Assembly: GCA_017305595.1 (NCBI GenBank)
Contig: JAFKKL010000009.1
Coordinates: 1-51,749 of the forward strand
Source: Hyphomicrobiales bacterium
GTDB taxonomy: Bacteria > Pseudomonadota > Alphaproteobacteria > Rhizobiales > Xanthobacteraceae
Direction of reading: 5' to 3'
Length of the DNA: 51,749 bases
Every line of letters begins with the position of its first letter. Positions within the stretch are counted from its first letter, which is position 1. Shown here piece by piece: positions 25,368 to 34,823 of this stretch. The position numbers and the translations under genes were made by a program. The notes beneath the pieces were generated by a model that saw only the letters and a list, made by a program, of their open reading frames with translations, did not search any database and was not told the DNA's origin.

Positions 25368-26800
25368 GACGCCTGCGCCGCATCAAGATTCTTGCCACGC
25401 TCGGCCCCGCCTCCTCTGACAGCACCATGATCCGGCGGCTGTTCGAAGCCGGCGCCGATGTGTTCCGCATCAACATGAGCCACACACCGCACGACAAGAT
25501 GCGTGAGTTGGTCAACACCATCCGCAATGTCGAAAGCAGCTACGGCCGCCCGATCGGCATTCTGGTCGACCTTCAAGGCCCGAAGCTGCGCCTGGGCTCG
25601 TTCGCCGACGGCGCGATTCAGCTTCACAATGGCGCGCGCTTCACACTCGACTCCAGCAAGGAGCCCGGCGACGCCACGCGGGTTCAATTGCCGCATCCGG
25701 AAATTCTCGCCGCGCTAAAGCCAGGCCACGCGCTGTTGCTCGACGACGGCAAGGTGCGTCTGATCGTCGAGGAGGCCGCGCCGGACCACGCCGTCACTCG
25801 CGTCGTGATCGGCGGCAAGATGTCGGACCGCAAGGGCGTCAGCCTGCCGGACACCGATCTGCCGATGTCGGCGATGACGCCGAAAGACCGCGCCGATCTC
25901 GAAGCCGCGCTGGTCGCCGGCATCGACTGGGTGGCGCTGTCCTTCGTGCAGCGCGCCGAGGACGTAATCGAGGCCAAGAAGCTGATCCGTGGCCGCGCCT
26001 CGGTGATGGCCAAGATCGAGAAGCCGCAGGCGATCGAACGCCTCGCCGACATCATGGAAGTGTCCGACGCGCTGATGGTGGCGCGCGGCGATCTCGGCGT
26101 CGAACTGCCGGTCGAGCGCGTGCCGAGCCTGCAGAAACAAATGACGCGCATGGCGCGCAAGGCCGGCAAGCCGGTGGTGGTGGCGACGCAAATGCTGGAG
26201 TCGATGATCCAGTCGCCGGTGCCGACTCGCGCGGAAGTGTCCGACGTCGCGACCGCGGTCTATGAAGGCGCCGACGCCATCATGCTGTCGGCGGAATCGG
26301 CGGCCGGCAAATTTCCGGTGGAAGCGGTCTCCACCATGAACCGCATCGGCGAGGAGGTCGAACGCGATCCGACCTACCGCGGCGTGCTGACCGCGCAGCG
26401 GCCCGAGCCGGAAGCCACCATCGGCGATGCCATCGCCGACGCCGCACGGCAGATCGCCGAGACGCTCGAACTCTCCGCCATCATCTGCTGGACCAGTTCG
26501 GGCTCCACCGGTCTGCGCGTCGCGCGCGAACGTCCGAAGCCGCCGGTGGTGGCGATCACGCCAAGCCTCGCTACCGGACGCAAGCTTTCGCTGGTGTGGG
26601 GCGTGCATTGCGTCGTGGCGGAGGACGCCCACGATCAGGACGACATGGTGGACCGCGCCGGCAGCATTGCGTTTCGCGACGGCTTCGCCAAAGCCGGCCA
26701 GCGCGTCATCATCGTCGCCGGCGTTCCGCTCGGCACACCGGGCGCGACCAACATGCTCCGCATCGCCTATGTCGGCCCGAACAGCGACGCAACGCTATAA
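25364..26800 (+). CDS. pyk: Pyruvate kinase
   Basis: 478-residue glycolytic enzyme that converts phosphoenolpyruvate and ADP to pyruvate and ATP. Start at 25364 overlaps the DUF1036 stop. Signatures are KILATLGPASSDSTMIRRLF, FRINMSHTPHDKMRELV, ILVDLQGPKLRLG, the catalytic VMAKIEKPQAIERLADIMEV, MVARGDLGVELP and VATQMLESMIQSPVPTRAEV with AIMLSAESAAGKFPVEAV. The C-terminal allosteric domain has SSGSTGLRVARERPKPPVVA. Length and all active-site segments are normal. Confidence 0.97.
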   Translation: MRRLRRIKILATLGPASSDSTMIRRLFEAGADVFRINMSHTPHDKMRELVNTIRNVESSYGRPIGILVDLQGPKLRLGSFADGAIQLHNGARFTLDSSKEPGDATRVQLPHPEILAALKPGHALLLDDGKVRLIVEEAAPDHAVTRVVIGGKMSDRKGVSLPDTDLPMSAMTPKDRADLEAALVAGIDWVALSFVQRAEDVIEAKKLIRGRASVMAKIEKPQAIERLADIMEVSDALMVARGDLGVELPVERVPSLQKQMTRMARKAGKPVVVATQMLESMIQSPVPTRAEVSDVATAVYEGADAIMLSAESAAGKFPVEAVSTMNRIGEEVERDPTYRGVLTAQRPEPEATIGDAIADAARQIAETLELSAIICWTSSGSTGLRVARERPKPPVVAITPSLATGRKLSLVWGVHCVVAEDAHDQDDMVDRAGSIAFRDGFAKAGQRVIIVAGVPLGTPGATNMLRIAYVGPNSDATL

Positions 26801-27003
26801 CGCACCGTCGCGGCGCATACCTCTCTCCTTCATCTGAACGCTTGCGAAGCATTCACGGCAGGATCATGCTGCCTGAACTCTAAGCGGCTTCGAACTGCTG
26901 GCTTCCTGTCCGGTCGTCAGTGTCGAGGTTGAAAGCGGGCGCGCGCCGGCATCCGGCCTCTGCCCGTCAAAAATGGACTGTGCGTCCAACAAGGAGGAGC
27001 GTC

Positions 27004-28212
27004 ATGCTCAACAGACGTCGTTTGCTCACGGGCACCGCCGCGACCGCCGCCACGCTCGGCGCCGGCTCGCTTCTCGGCTCAGTCAGCGCCTTCGCCAAAA
27101 CCGTCACGCTGCCGTTCGAGAACGGCGAGCGGCCGATGGCGAAGTATCCGCAGAAGCGGCCGTTGATCTTGCAGACCAGTCGCCCGCCGCAGTTGGAAAC
27201 GCCGTTCTCCGTCTACAACGAGGGCGTCATCACCCCGAACGACGCATTCTTCGTGCGCTATCATCTCGCCGATATTCCGCTCGAGATCGATCCCGCGAAA
27301 TTCACCATCGAGGTGAAGGGCAAGGTCGACAAGCCGCTCAAGCTGTCGCTGGCTGATCTCAAGAAGATGCCCGCCAAGGAAATCGTCGCGGTGACGCAAT
27401 GCTCCGGCAACAGCCGCGGCTTCTCGACGCCGCGCGTCGCCGGCGGGCAGTCCGGCAACGGCGCCATGGGCAATGCGCGCTGGAAGGGCGTGCCGCTCAA
27501 GACCGTGCTGGAGAAGGCCGGCGTTCAGTCTGGCGCCAAGCAGGTGGTGTTCGGCGGCCTCGACGGCCCGGTGAGCGACAAGACGCCGGACTTCGCCAAG
27601 GCGCTCGACCTCGATCACGCCCGCGACGGCGAGGTGATGCTGGCCTATTCGATGAACGGCGAGAACTTGCCGATGCTCAACGGCTTTCCAGTGCGTCTCG
27701 TGGTGCCGGGCTATTACGGCACCTACTGGGTCAAGCACCTCAACGAAATCACCGTCATCGACAGCGTCTACGATAATTTCTGGATGAAGACCGCCTATCG
27801 CATTCCCGACAACGACTGCAATTGCGTCGAGCCGGGCACCGCGCCGAAGGCGACCGTCCCGATCAACCGCTTCACGGTACGTTCGTTCATCACCAACGTA
27901 CAGGACGGCGCTAAGGTGAAGGCAGGCGAAACCCGTCTGAAAGGTATCGCCTTCGACGGCGGCAAGGGCATCAAGGAGGTCGTGGTCTCGATCGACGGCG
28001 GCAAGACCTGGCTGCCGACTAAGCTCGGCAAGAATCTCGGAAACTACTCGTTCCGCGAATGGCATACCACCGTCAAACTGCCGGCGGGCGCTCACGAGTT
28101 GAAGGTGCGCGCCACCAGCAACGACGGCAAGACGCAGCCGATGCAGGCGCTGTGGAATCCGGCCGGCTATCTGCGCAACGTCGTCGAAACCGTCCGCGTC
28201 ACCGCAGCCTGA
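27004..28212 (+). CDS. Molybdopterin sulfite dehydrogenase catalytic subunit, SorA-like
   Basis: Exported molybdenum enzyme of 402 residues from ATG at 27004, preceded by AAGGAGGA. The N-terminus carries a twin-arginine signal (NRRRLLTGTAATAATLGAGS). The Mo-coordinating Cys133 lies in VTQCSGNSRGF. LNGFPVRLVVPGYYGTYWVK is the sulfite-oxidase substrate-pocket region. The C-terminal Mo-co dimerisation domain is about 290-400 (GIAFDGGKGIKEVVVSIDGG). It oxidises sulfite to sulfate in the periplasm and passes electrons to the cytochrome c encoded 11 bases downstream, the SorAB arrangement. Another sulfite-oxidase-family substrate is possible but less likely. Confidence 0.9.
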   Translation: MLNRRRLLTGTAATAATLGAGSLLGSVSAFAKTVTLPFENGERPMAKYPQKRPLILQTSRPPQLETPFSVYNEGVITPNDAFFVRYHLADIPLEIDPAKFTIEVKGKVDKPLKLSLADLKKMPAKEIVAVTQCSGNSRGFSTPRVAGGQSGNGAMGNARWKGVPLKTVLEKAGVQSGAKQVVFGGLDGPVSDKTPDFAKALDLDHARDGEVMLAYSMNGENLPMLNGFPVRLVVPGYYGTYWVKHLNEITVIDSVYDNFWMKTAYRIPDNDCNCVEPGTAPKATVPINRFTVRSFITNVQDGAKVKAGETRLKGIAFDGGKGIKEVVVSIDGGKTWLPTKLGKNLGNYSFREWHTTVKLPAGAHELKVRATSNDGKTQPMQALWNPAGYLRNVVETVRVTAA

Positions 28213-28223
28213 GGAGAACGATT

Positions 28224-28547
28224 ATGAAAGCAACGATGCGCCTCGCTGCCGCTGCCCTCACGCTCGCGGCCGGCATGGGCCTTACCGCCATGGCTCAGGC
28301 CAAACCGCTCAAGATCACGCTGCCGGACGAGACCGCGGCCTTCAAGCCGGGTACCAACCGCGACGTAGTGATGAATAACTGCACGGCGTGCCACTCATCG
28401 GACTACATCCAGACCCAGCCGCGCGGTCCGAAATTCAAGAAGGATTTCTGGACCGCCGAGGTCAACAAGATGATCAAGGTCTACGGCGCGCCGATCGAGG
28501 AAGGCGATATTCCGAAGATCGTCGAGTATCTAACGGAGAATTATTAG
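28224..28547 (+). CDS. SorB-like c-type cytochrome
   Basis: 107-residue exported monohaem cytochrome from ATG at 28224, preceded by GAGGAG. Signal peptide is about 1-26 (AAAALTLAAGMGLTAMAQA). The haem motif CTACH is at residues 53-57 (VVMNNCTACHSSDYI). A Met in VNKMIKVYGAPI is a candidate distal ligand. It ends EGDIPKIVEYLTENY. Together with the preceding gene it forms a periplasmic sulfite:cytochrome c oxidoreductase. A long in-frame extension upstream lies inside sorA-like sequence and is discounted. Confidence 0.9.
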   Translation: MKATMRLAAAALTLAAGMGLTAMAQAKPLKITLPDETAAFKPGTNRDVVMNNCTACHSSDYIQTQPRGPKFKKDFWTAEVNKMIKVYGAPIEEGDIPKIVEYLTENY

Positions 28548-28570
28548 GGTCGACCTACACAACACCATCC

Positions 28571-28658
28571 GTCATGCCCGGGCCTGTCCCGGGCATCCAC
28601 GTCTTAACGACATTACCGCAATGAAGACGTAGATGGCCGGGTCAAGCCCGGCCATGAC
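28571..28658. repeat. Palindromic repeat, family A, copy 1
   Basis: Two 35-base arms are largely complementary: 28571-28605 begins GTCATGCCCGGGCCTGTCCC and 28624-28658 ends GGTCAAGCCCGGCCATGAC. Each arm also has its own CCCGGG/CCGGG dyad, so the whole folds as a long hairpin. It lies between the convergent sorB-like and mscS-like genes. A second copy is at 42222-42310. Confidence 0.8.
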
Positions 28659-28702
28659 GAAGACCGCTAATTTGATTGTCATCGCGAATGACGTTCAGAT
28701 TG

Positions 28703-31135
28703 CTACCCCGCCGCACGGCGTTGCGATGACGGCGGCATCTCGATCTCTACCGGCACCGGCGACTGCAACAGGATCGTCTGGCTGTTGCTGGCGATCTCGA
28801 TGCTGTTTTCCTGGAAGCGGAGCTTCATGCGGCGGTTGAATTCGCGCTGCACCGGCCAGCGTCCGCCATGGGTGCAGCGGATTTGCCCGACGAGCGTGGC
28901 CATCATGCCATCGACCTTGTCGACGCCCCACAATTCGAGATCGCTGCGGATCAGCGGCTTGTATTCGGCCTCCTCGCGCATCTCCTTGACGATGTCCTTC
29001 AGCAACTGGCCGACCTGATCAGTGTCTTCCTTGTAGGAGACACTGACATTGACCGACGCGTTGCCGGCGCCACGGCTGGCGTTGGTGACGCTGGTCACCG
29101 CGCTGAACGGCACGATGTGCACCGAGCCGTCGCTGGCGCGCAGCCGGATGGTGCGGATGGAGACGTTCTCCACGGTGCCGGACAATCCTGACACGGTAAC
29201 AAAATCACCGACCTGCACCACGTTTTCCAGCAGCAGGAACAGCCCGGTGATCAGGTCCTGCACCAATTTCTGCGAGCCGAAGCCGACCGCGATACCGACG
29301 ATGCCGGCGCCGGCAAGCAGCGGCGCGATATTGACCCCGATCTCGCTGAGCGCAGTCAGCGCCACCACCGCGAGGATGACGCACAATAAAGCGGTCCGCA
29401 GCATTGGTTGGAAGGTGCGCAGCCGCGCCGCGCGCGCCGCGTGGCCATCGCGGGTCAGCGCCGCCAGTTGGTGATCCATCAGCGCGTTGAGCGCTTCCCA
29501 GATCGCGACCGCAATCACCACCGCAATGCCAATGGTCACGACGGCCGACAGAAGACGGCTGCCGATCTGGCCACCATAGAACCACACCACGGTATCGACG
29601 CCCCACACTTGCAGCAGCGCGACGACGGCGAGCCCCGCAACGACCCACGACGCGACGCGGCGTAACAGCGGCAGATAGCGGTTCGCCCGCGTCTCCAATC
29701 CGGGAAAGCGTTGCAGAATGTCGGCATTGATACGGAAGCCGCGATCGATCAGGCTGAGCAGCACGATCAGCAAGAGCCGCGCCACCACGATCACCGCGAC
29801 GGTGCCGGCGACGTATTGCAGCAGCAGCGTATAGCCGTCGCGAATGTTCAACGCCCACACCACCCACAGCGCCATCACAATGAAGATCGCGAAGTAATGC
29901 CACAGGCCGGCGACGCGGTTGCGCGTCGTCGCGAAAGCACCCTTCTGATCGCGCTTGGCACGGATGATCCGCGCCACCGGCGCACGGCATTGCAGGATGA
30001 CGACAACCACCAGCAGATGGACGGCGAGCATCACCAGACGTACCAGCGCGAAATAGCCGACACGATGCAGGCCGAGCAGCAGCGCGATGTTGGCGAAGGC
30101 GATGCCAGCGACGGCGACCGTGACGATGCGCCGGGTCCAGACCTCGACATAAGCGGCGGTGTCTTCCCGCGTCGAGAACACGCCGAGCGGCCCGACCAGC
30201 GCCCTCACCGCGCAGACCAAGCCGCGACACAGCGCGTAGGCATTGATGATGGCCAGGATCACCAGTCGCGTGGTGGTGACGTCGCCGATCTGGGTGCCCA
30301 GCATCAGCGAAGCGACCGCGACGAACGCCAGCACCGGCACCAGTTCCAGCGCCAGCCGTGCCAGCACGTAAGGCAGGCGCAACAGCGACTGCCAGGCGCG
30401 CGCCAGTTTCAGCCGGCGTCGGTTCTTGCCGGATTCCGGCGTGAGATCCTCGGCGGATGACGGCGGATCGGAGACCGTCACTTCCGGCGTAGGCGCCTTG
30501 ACGACACGCGGAATGCGCGCTTCGAGTGCACGCAGCGGCCGCCGCATCGCCCACCAGACCAGCCACTCCACCGCGAACGCGCCGCCGAACACCAGCACGA
30601 ACTTCCAGGCGATATCGATCAGCAGGTTGTAGTAGTAGGGATTGGTGGTGGTTTGGACCACCCAGTACCACAGCGCCGGGAAATGCGTGACGCTGCGGGC
30701 GGCCCATGTCACCTCGCGCGTCGCATCCGCAACCCAGCCGGAAATCGTCAGCAGCAATTGCGCGCCGAGGCTATCGGCATTGAGCGTCGGCAACGCCGGC
30801 TTCTCGGCGGCGGCGTCAGGCTTGGCAGCAGGCGGGGCGGCATCCGGAGGGCTCGCCGCCGGCGCATTCGCGGGCGCGCTTTTCGCATCCGTCGGTGCTG
30901 TCTTGTTATTTGCCGGCGCGGTCTTGGCGATGGCGCGCAGCGTGTCGATCATCTGCGCGCGCTTGGCATCGTCCTGCAATGTCTCAAGCGCGCGGCGTGC
31001 CTGCTCCGGCGTCAACGCCTCGCTTGAAGCCTGCGCGGCACCGGCGTGCACAGGAGCCGCGCCTTTCTGAGCCAGCGCCGGGCCTGCGACCAGCAACAGC
31101 CCGGCAACGATGAGAGGCAAAACCTTTCGCAACAC
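28703..31135 (-). CDS. Mechanosensitive ion channel, large MscS family (MscM/YbdG-like)
   Basis: 810-residue inner-membrane channel from GTG at 31135, chosen because AAAGGAG lies six bases before it. A signal peptide (LPLIVAGLLLVAGPALAQ) is followed by an Ala/Pro-rich periplasmic region to about residue 120, then about ten membrane segments. The MscS core has IGVNIAPLLAGAGIVGIAVG, FGSQKLVQDLITGLFLLLEN, VVQVGDFVTVSGLSGTVENV and RLRASDGSVHIVPFSAVTSV, which are the pore helix and beta domain. It releases solutes on osmotic down-shock. Convergent to the sorB-like gene. Confidence 0.92.
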   Translation of the reverse strand: MLRKVLPLIVAGLLLVAGPALAQKGAAPVHAGAAQASSEALTPEQARRALETLQDDAKRAQMIDTLRAIAKTAPANNKTAPTDAKSAPANAPAASPPDAAPPAAKPDAAAEKPALPTLNADSLGAQLLLTISGWVADATREVTWAARSVTHFPALWYWVVQTTTNPYYYNLLIDIAWKFVLVFGGAFAVEWLVWWAMRRPLRALEARIPRVVKAPTPEVTVSDPPSSAEDLTPESGKNRRRLKLARAWQSLLRLPYVLARLALELVPVLAFVAVASLMLGTQIGDVTTTRLVILAIINAYALCRGLVCAVRALVGPLGVFSTREDTAAYVEVWTRRIVTVAVAGIAFANIALLLGLHRVGYFALVRLVMLAVHLLVVVVILQCRAPVARIIRAKRDQKGAFATTRNRVAGLWHYFAIFIVMALWVVWALNIRDGYTLLLQYVAGTVAVIVVARLLLIVLLSLIDRGFRINADILQRFPGLETRANRYLPLLRRVASWVVAGLAVVALLQVWGVDTVVWFYGGQIGSRLLSAVVTIGIAVVIAVAIWEALNALMDHQLAALTRDGHAARAARLRTFQPMLRTALLCVILAVVALTALSEIGVNIAPLLAGAGIVGIAVGFGSQKLVQDLITGLFLLLENVVQVGDFVTVSGLSGTVENVSIRTIRLRASDGSVHIVPFSAVTSVTNASRGAGNASVNVSVSYKEDTDQVGQLLKDIVKEMREEAEYKPLIRSDLELWGVDKVDGMMATLVGQIRCTHGGRWPVQREFNRRMKLRFQENSIEIASNSQTILLQSPVPVEIEMPPSSQRRAAG

Positions 31136-31274
31136 GAAAGCTCCTTTGCGACAGCCAAATGCTTCGCGATTGAAAAATACGCCGGACGATCCCCGCAAGC
31201 AGGCGCTGTCTTGATACGCGATTCCGGCATGAACAGGGCGTTTCGACCGCCGCACGCAACATCACATGCCGCAA

Positions 31275-31952
31275 TCAGATATCGCGACCCTCGACCTTTT
31301 CGGTCAGCGTCTTGACCAGATCGGGAATCTTATCGAGGTGCGGATTGATCGCCAGCGCCTTCCGGAAGGCATCCAGCGCACGCTTGTCGTCGCCGAGATC
31401 GCGCATGATCATGCCGAGCCCGGCCAGTGCCCCGAAGTGACGCGGCTCGCGCGCCAGCACCTGCTCGATATCGCGCAGGGCGTGATCGTAATCATCCTTG
31501 AGATAGTAGACCGTCGCCCGCCGATTCCACGCTTCGATGTAGTCGGGACGCAGTTTCACGATGGCATCAAGCAATTCGAGCGCGACATCGAGCTGTTTGG
31601 CGTCGACAGCAGCCTTCGCCCGCACCATCAGCAATTGCGCTGTGTCGCTCGGCGTCGCGATCCACTGCGCCCAGATCCGCGCCTCGACATGCTTGGCACT
31701 GGCTTCATCGGGTGCCGCCTTCAGCGCGCCAAACAGGAAATCCAGTCCACGCGTGCGATCGGCCTTGATGGTGGGCAGCTTGGACGGCGGCTCCGGCGGC
31801 TTTTCCAGTTGCCGGTTGAGCGGCTTCTCCGGCGCGGGCCGTATCTCCTGCGCCTGACCGGCGACGGGCACCGCCGCAAGCATCAGCGCGGCCACGACAC
31901 CGCGACCGGCGTGGGCGGCAACTGGGAATCGCAAAATCGCTTTCACGGCCAT
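31275..31952 (-). CDS. Exported TPR-repeat protein
   Basis: 225-residue protein with an N-terminal signal (VVAALMLAAVPVAGQAQ, about 19-35) and a Pro/Lys-rich linker. About three tetratricopeptide repeats lie between residues 100 and 210: LDVALELLDAIVKLRPDYIE, AWNRRATVYYLKDDYDHALR and ALAGLGMIMRDLGDDKRALD. TPRs mediate protein contacts; the partner is unknown. It lies 139 bases upstream of the MscS gene on the same strand and downstream of the rpmJ terminator, so it likely has its own promoter and may be co-transcribed with the channel gene. Confidence 0.85.
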   Translation of the reverse strand: MAVKAILRFPVAAHAGRGVVAALMLAAVPVAGQAQEIRPAPEKPLNRQLEKPPEPPSKLPTIKADRTRGLDFLFGALKAAPDEASAKHVEARIWAQWIATPSDTAQLLMVRAKAAVDAKQLDVALELLDAIVKLRPDYIEAWNRRATVYYLKDDYDHALRDIEQVLAREPRHFGALAGLGMIMRDLGDDKRALDAFRKALAINPHLDKIPDLVKTLTEKVEGRDI

Positions 31953-31995
31953 GGCGTTAGTCTAGCCATGAGTTATGGCGCTGAAAAGACGACAA

Positions 31996-32026
31996 AGCCG
32001 CCCGGCGAACCATGCGCCGAGCGGCT
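31996..32026 (-). terminator. Intrinsic terminator of rpmJ
   Basis: A 12-bp stem (AGCCGCCCGGCG with CGCCGAGCGGCT, one G-U on the minus strand) around a 7-base loop, followed on the minus strand by TTTGTCGTCTTTT. It is about 60 bases after the rpmJ stop. Confidence 0.7.
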
Positions 32027-32085
32027 GAGTCTTCAAAATCGAGGAAAGCGGCTTGGGCGGCCCGCGCCGACCGAAGCCAGGATTC

Positions 32086-32211
32086 TTAGCCCTGGCGCGC
32101 CTTGAAGCGGCGCTGCACCTTGTTGATCACGTAGACGCGACCCTTGCGGCGCACGAGGCGGTTGTTGCGGTTGCGGCTGCGCAACGACTTCAATGAGTTA
32201 CGGACCTTCAT
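32086..32211 (-). CDS. rpmJ: Ribosomal protein L36 (bL36)
   Basis: 41-residue large-subunit ribosomal protein: [20 protein letters not shown], then [20 protein letters not shown] and Gly. This is the Cys-lacking (C-) paralogue form of L36, with the usual four zinc ligands absent, common in alphaproteobacteria. AGGA lies upstream of the ATG at 32211. A TTGACA/TAGAAC promoter lies about 100 bases upstream. Confidence 0.95.
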   Translation of the reverse strand: MKVRNSLKSLRSRNRNNRLVRRKGRVYVINKVQRRFKARQG

Positions 32212-32310
32212 GGGACAATCCTACAGCGTGTTGAAAGGCCGTGTGCGACAGGCCAAATCTGGCAATAAAAGGATAATCCCGCCAGCGGCCAAGCCGCGCG
32301 GGATGCGTGC

Positions 32311-32340
32311 GTTCTAAAGCACGCCCGCCGCATCTGTCAA
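32311..32340 (-). promoter_or_regulatory. Sigma-70-type promoter of rpmJ
   Basis: On the minus strand TTGACA (32340-32335), an 18-base spacer and TAGAAC (32316-32311), upstream of rpmJ. The -35 is perfect and the -10 is a fair match. Confidence 0.55.
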
Positions 32341-32532
32341 CGTTTGGCGGCGGCAATCCGGGGATTTTGCTGCCGCTAAACCTCAAAACGTACGAGATGG
32401 AACCCAAACGACGCCCTGCTGACCCCGATACGTTGGTTCTAGCCGAAGGCGCTTTACGCCCTACGTACATTTGATTATGTTATATAACTATTCTGCCGAC
32501 GCCCTTTCAAGGGCGCGCCCGAGGGAGTGACC

Positions 32533-33402
32533 ATGCCCAATCTCGACGACGTCATCGCCATCGACATCCACACCCATGCCGAAGAACCCTGCGGCACCCA
32601 TGGCGACGACGGCTACGACGATTTCCAGGCAGCAATGGCGGAATACTTCAAGTCGCCGCACAAGCATCCGCCGACCGTGCCGGAGACAGCCGCCTACTAT
32701 CGCTCCAAGAACATCGCCGCGGTGATCTTCCCGGTCGATGCCGAGCGCGAAACCGGCTTCCGCCGTTACAACAATTACGAGATGGCCGAACTGGCCGCGC
32801 AGAATTCCGACGTGCTGATCCCGTTCGCCAGCATCGATCCCGCCAAGGGCAGGGTCGGCGCCCGCGAAGCGCGCAACCTGATCGAGAACCACGGCATCAA
32901 GGGTTTCAAGTTTCACCCGACCATGCAGGGCTTCTATCCGAACGACCGCATGGCCTATCCGCTTTACGAAGCGATCGCCGAAGCCGGTTCGATCGCGCTG
33001 TTCCACACCGGCCAGACCGGCGTCGGCTCCGGCATGCCCGGCGGCAACGGCATGCGGCTGAAATATTCCAACCCGATGTATATCGACGACGTCGCGGTGG
33101 ATTTCCCCGAGATGAAGATCATTCTCGCGCACCCCTCCTTCCCCTGGCAGGAGGAAGCGCTGTCGGTCGCAACGCACAAGCCGAACGTCTACATCGACCT
33201 GTCGGGCTGGTCGCCGAAATATTTTCCACCGATCCTGGTGCGCTACGCCAACACGCTGTTGCAGGACAAGATGCTGTTCGGCTCCGATTGGCCGGTGATC
33301 ACGCCGGACCGCTGGCTGTCGGACTTTTCCAAGATCGATATCCGCGACGAGGTGCGGCCGAAAATCCTCAAAGCCAACGCGCGCAAGCTGCTCGGGATGT
33401 AG
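32533..33402 (+). CDS. Amidohydrolase-2 family metal-dependent hydrolase/decarboxylase
   Basis: 289-residue cytoplasmic enzyme from ATG at 32533, preceded by GAGGGAG; a GTG six bases upstream is also possible. Metal and active-site features of the ACMSD/amidohydrolase-2 family are IDIHTHAEEP at the N-terminus, KGFKFHPTMQGFYPND, IALFHTGQTGVGSG, KIILAHPSFPW and MLFGSDWPVITPDRWL (the last Asp is catalytic). The family includes aromatic-acid decarboxylases and lactone hydrolases; the substrate cannot be fixed here. Convergent to an acyl-CoA dehydrogenase gene six bases away, which hints at a shared role in aromatic or acyl-CoA breakdown. Confidence 0.85.
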   Translation: MPNLDDVIAIDIHTHAEEPCGTHGDDGYDDFQAAMAEYFKSPHKHPPTVPETAAYYRSKNIAAVIFPVDAERETGFRRYNNYEMAELAAQNSDVLIPFASIDPAKGRVGAREARNLIENHGIKGFKFHPTMQGFYPNDRMAYPLYEAIAEAGSIALFHTGQTGVGSGMPGGNGMRLKYSNPMYIDDVAVDFPEMKIILAHPSFPWQEEALSVATHKPNVYIDLSGWSPKYFPPILVRYANTLLQDKMLFGSDWPVITPDRWLSDFSKIDIRDEVRPKILKANARKLLGM

Positions 33403-33408
33403 AGCGCG

Positions 33409-34644
33409 TCACAACTCGACGTCACCTGCGAGAAGCCGTTGCGCGATGGTGCGCGCGAGGATTTCGTTGGTGCCGTCGGCGATGTTGACGATGCGAAGGT
33501 CATGCCACGCATGGACGAGGCCGACTTCGTTGGTCAGCCCCATGCCGCCATGGGTCTGCATCGCACGGTCCACCGCGCGAAAGCCGGCCTGCACCGCGTA
33601 GGCCTTGGCCATCGACAATTCCTTCACCGCCTTGTCACCCTGATCGAGCAGCATCGCGGCATTCAACCCCATCAGATGTGCGGCATGCAGTTCGGTCGCG
33701 GCTTCCGCCAGCGGCAACGATACGCCCTGATAGTCGGCGATGACGTGGCCGAACGCCTCGCGCTGCTTGGCGTAGTCGAGCGCCATCTCCAGCGCCCAAC
33801 GCCCCTGCCCGACCGCGCGCGCCGAATTGTAGACGCGGCCGAGCGAGACACCGTAAAGCGCGAGCTTGAAACCTTCGTCCAATTGCCCGACCAGTTGCCA
33901 CGGCGCGACCTCGACATCTTCCAGCACCAGCGCGCCCTCATGGCCGCCCGCCTGACCGAACAGCCGCACCACGCTCTCCACCGCAAAGCCCGGCGCGCCG
34001 GTCGGTACCAGAAACGCGCTGATGCCACCGGCCTTGCGTGCGGCCTTCTCCGTGTCGGTGATGGCGAACACGATGCACCATTCGGCGGTCGGCGCGTTGC
34101 TGGTCCACAGCTTGCGGCCGGTGATGCGCCAGCCGCTGTCGGTCTTTACCGCGCGGGTCTGGATCATGCTGGCGTCGGAGCCGGCACCGGGCTCCGACAG
34201 ACCGAAGCACATCGAGGTCTCGCCGCTCATCATGCCGGCGAGACACCGGCTGCGGGCTTCATCGGTCACCTGGGTGAGCAAACGGCTCGGCCCGAACGCC
34301 CAATGCGCGATCACCCACGGGATCACGGTGCCCTGCCCGCCAAGCCGGCGATAGATCGCTTCCCATGCAACGTAATAGACCAGATGGCCGAGCCCGCCGC
34401 CGCCCAGTTCCGTCGGCGCGCACATCGCATAGAAGCCGGCCTCCGCCGACAGCATCCGCACCTCGCGGATCAGTGCGCGCACCTCCGGCGTATAGCGCCC
34501 CGTCTCGTCGTAGAGCCGCCGCTGATCCTCCAGCAACGGATGGTGCCGTTCGAGCCGCGGCGCGACCTGCGATTCAACGAACCGCAGCACACCGTCGCGC
34601 ACCGTCAGCACATCCTCCGGAAGGTCGAACGCCACCCCGCTCAT
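33409..34644 (-). CDS. Acyl-CoA dehydrogenase family protein
   Basis: 411-residue FAD flavoenzyme. The N-terminal helical domain includes GFYAMCAPTELGGGGLGHLV. The middle domain has the FAD/substrate signature CFGLSEPGAGSDASMIQTRA, ITGRKLWTSNAPTAEWCIVF. The C-terminal domain has YAKQREAFGHVIADYQGVSL, AMQTHGGMGLTNEVGLVHAW and RIVNIADGTNEILARTIAQR. It removes two hydrogens from an acyl-CoA thioester and donates electrons to ETF. The chain-length preference is unknown. Divergent from the haloacid dehalogenase gene. Confidence 0.93.
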   Translation of the reverse strand: MSGVAFDLPEDVLTVRDGVLRFVESQVAPRLERHHPLLEDQRRLYDETGRYTPEVRALIREVRMLSAEAGFYAMCAPTELGGGGLGHLVYYVAWEAIYRRLGGQGTVIPWVIAHWAFGPSRLLTQVTDEARSRCLAGMMSGETSMCFGLSEPGAGSDASMIQTRAVKTDSGWRITGRKLWTSNAPTAEWCIVFAITDTEKAARKAGGISAFLVPTGAPGFAVESVVRLFGQAGGHEGALVLEDVEVAPWQLVGQLDEGFKLALYGVSLGRVYNSARAVGQGRWALEMALDYAKQREAFGHVIADYQGVSLPLAEAATELHAAHLMGLNAAMLLDQGDKAVKELSMAKAYAVQAGFRAVDRAMQTHGGMGLTNEVGLVHAWHDLRIVNIADGTNEILARTIAQRLLAGDVEL

Positions 34645-34823
34645 GCATTGCTCCCTTGATCGTTTTTATCTGGTCAGTCCTTTTGCCAGCGTAACGAAGC
34701 AGCCAGCGAGTACAAGCGACGCGGATGCGTGGCTGTCATCCCGCGCGGTTCTTGAAACGCATGACGAAACGAGGCAACAACAGATCGGCGCGGTGCAGCT
34801 TCCATCCGCGAAGGAGAATCCCG

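Noticed and set aside
32479-32488. GTTATATAAC palindrome upstream of the amidohydrolase gene, considered as a ModE-type site
   Set aside because: Only 10 bp and without the spaced arms of ModE sites; more likely part of an AT-rich -10 region.
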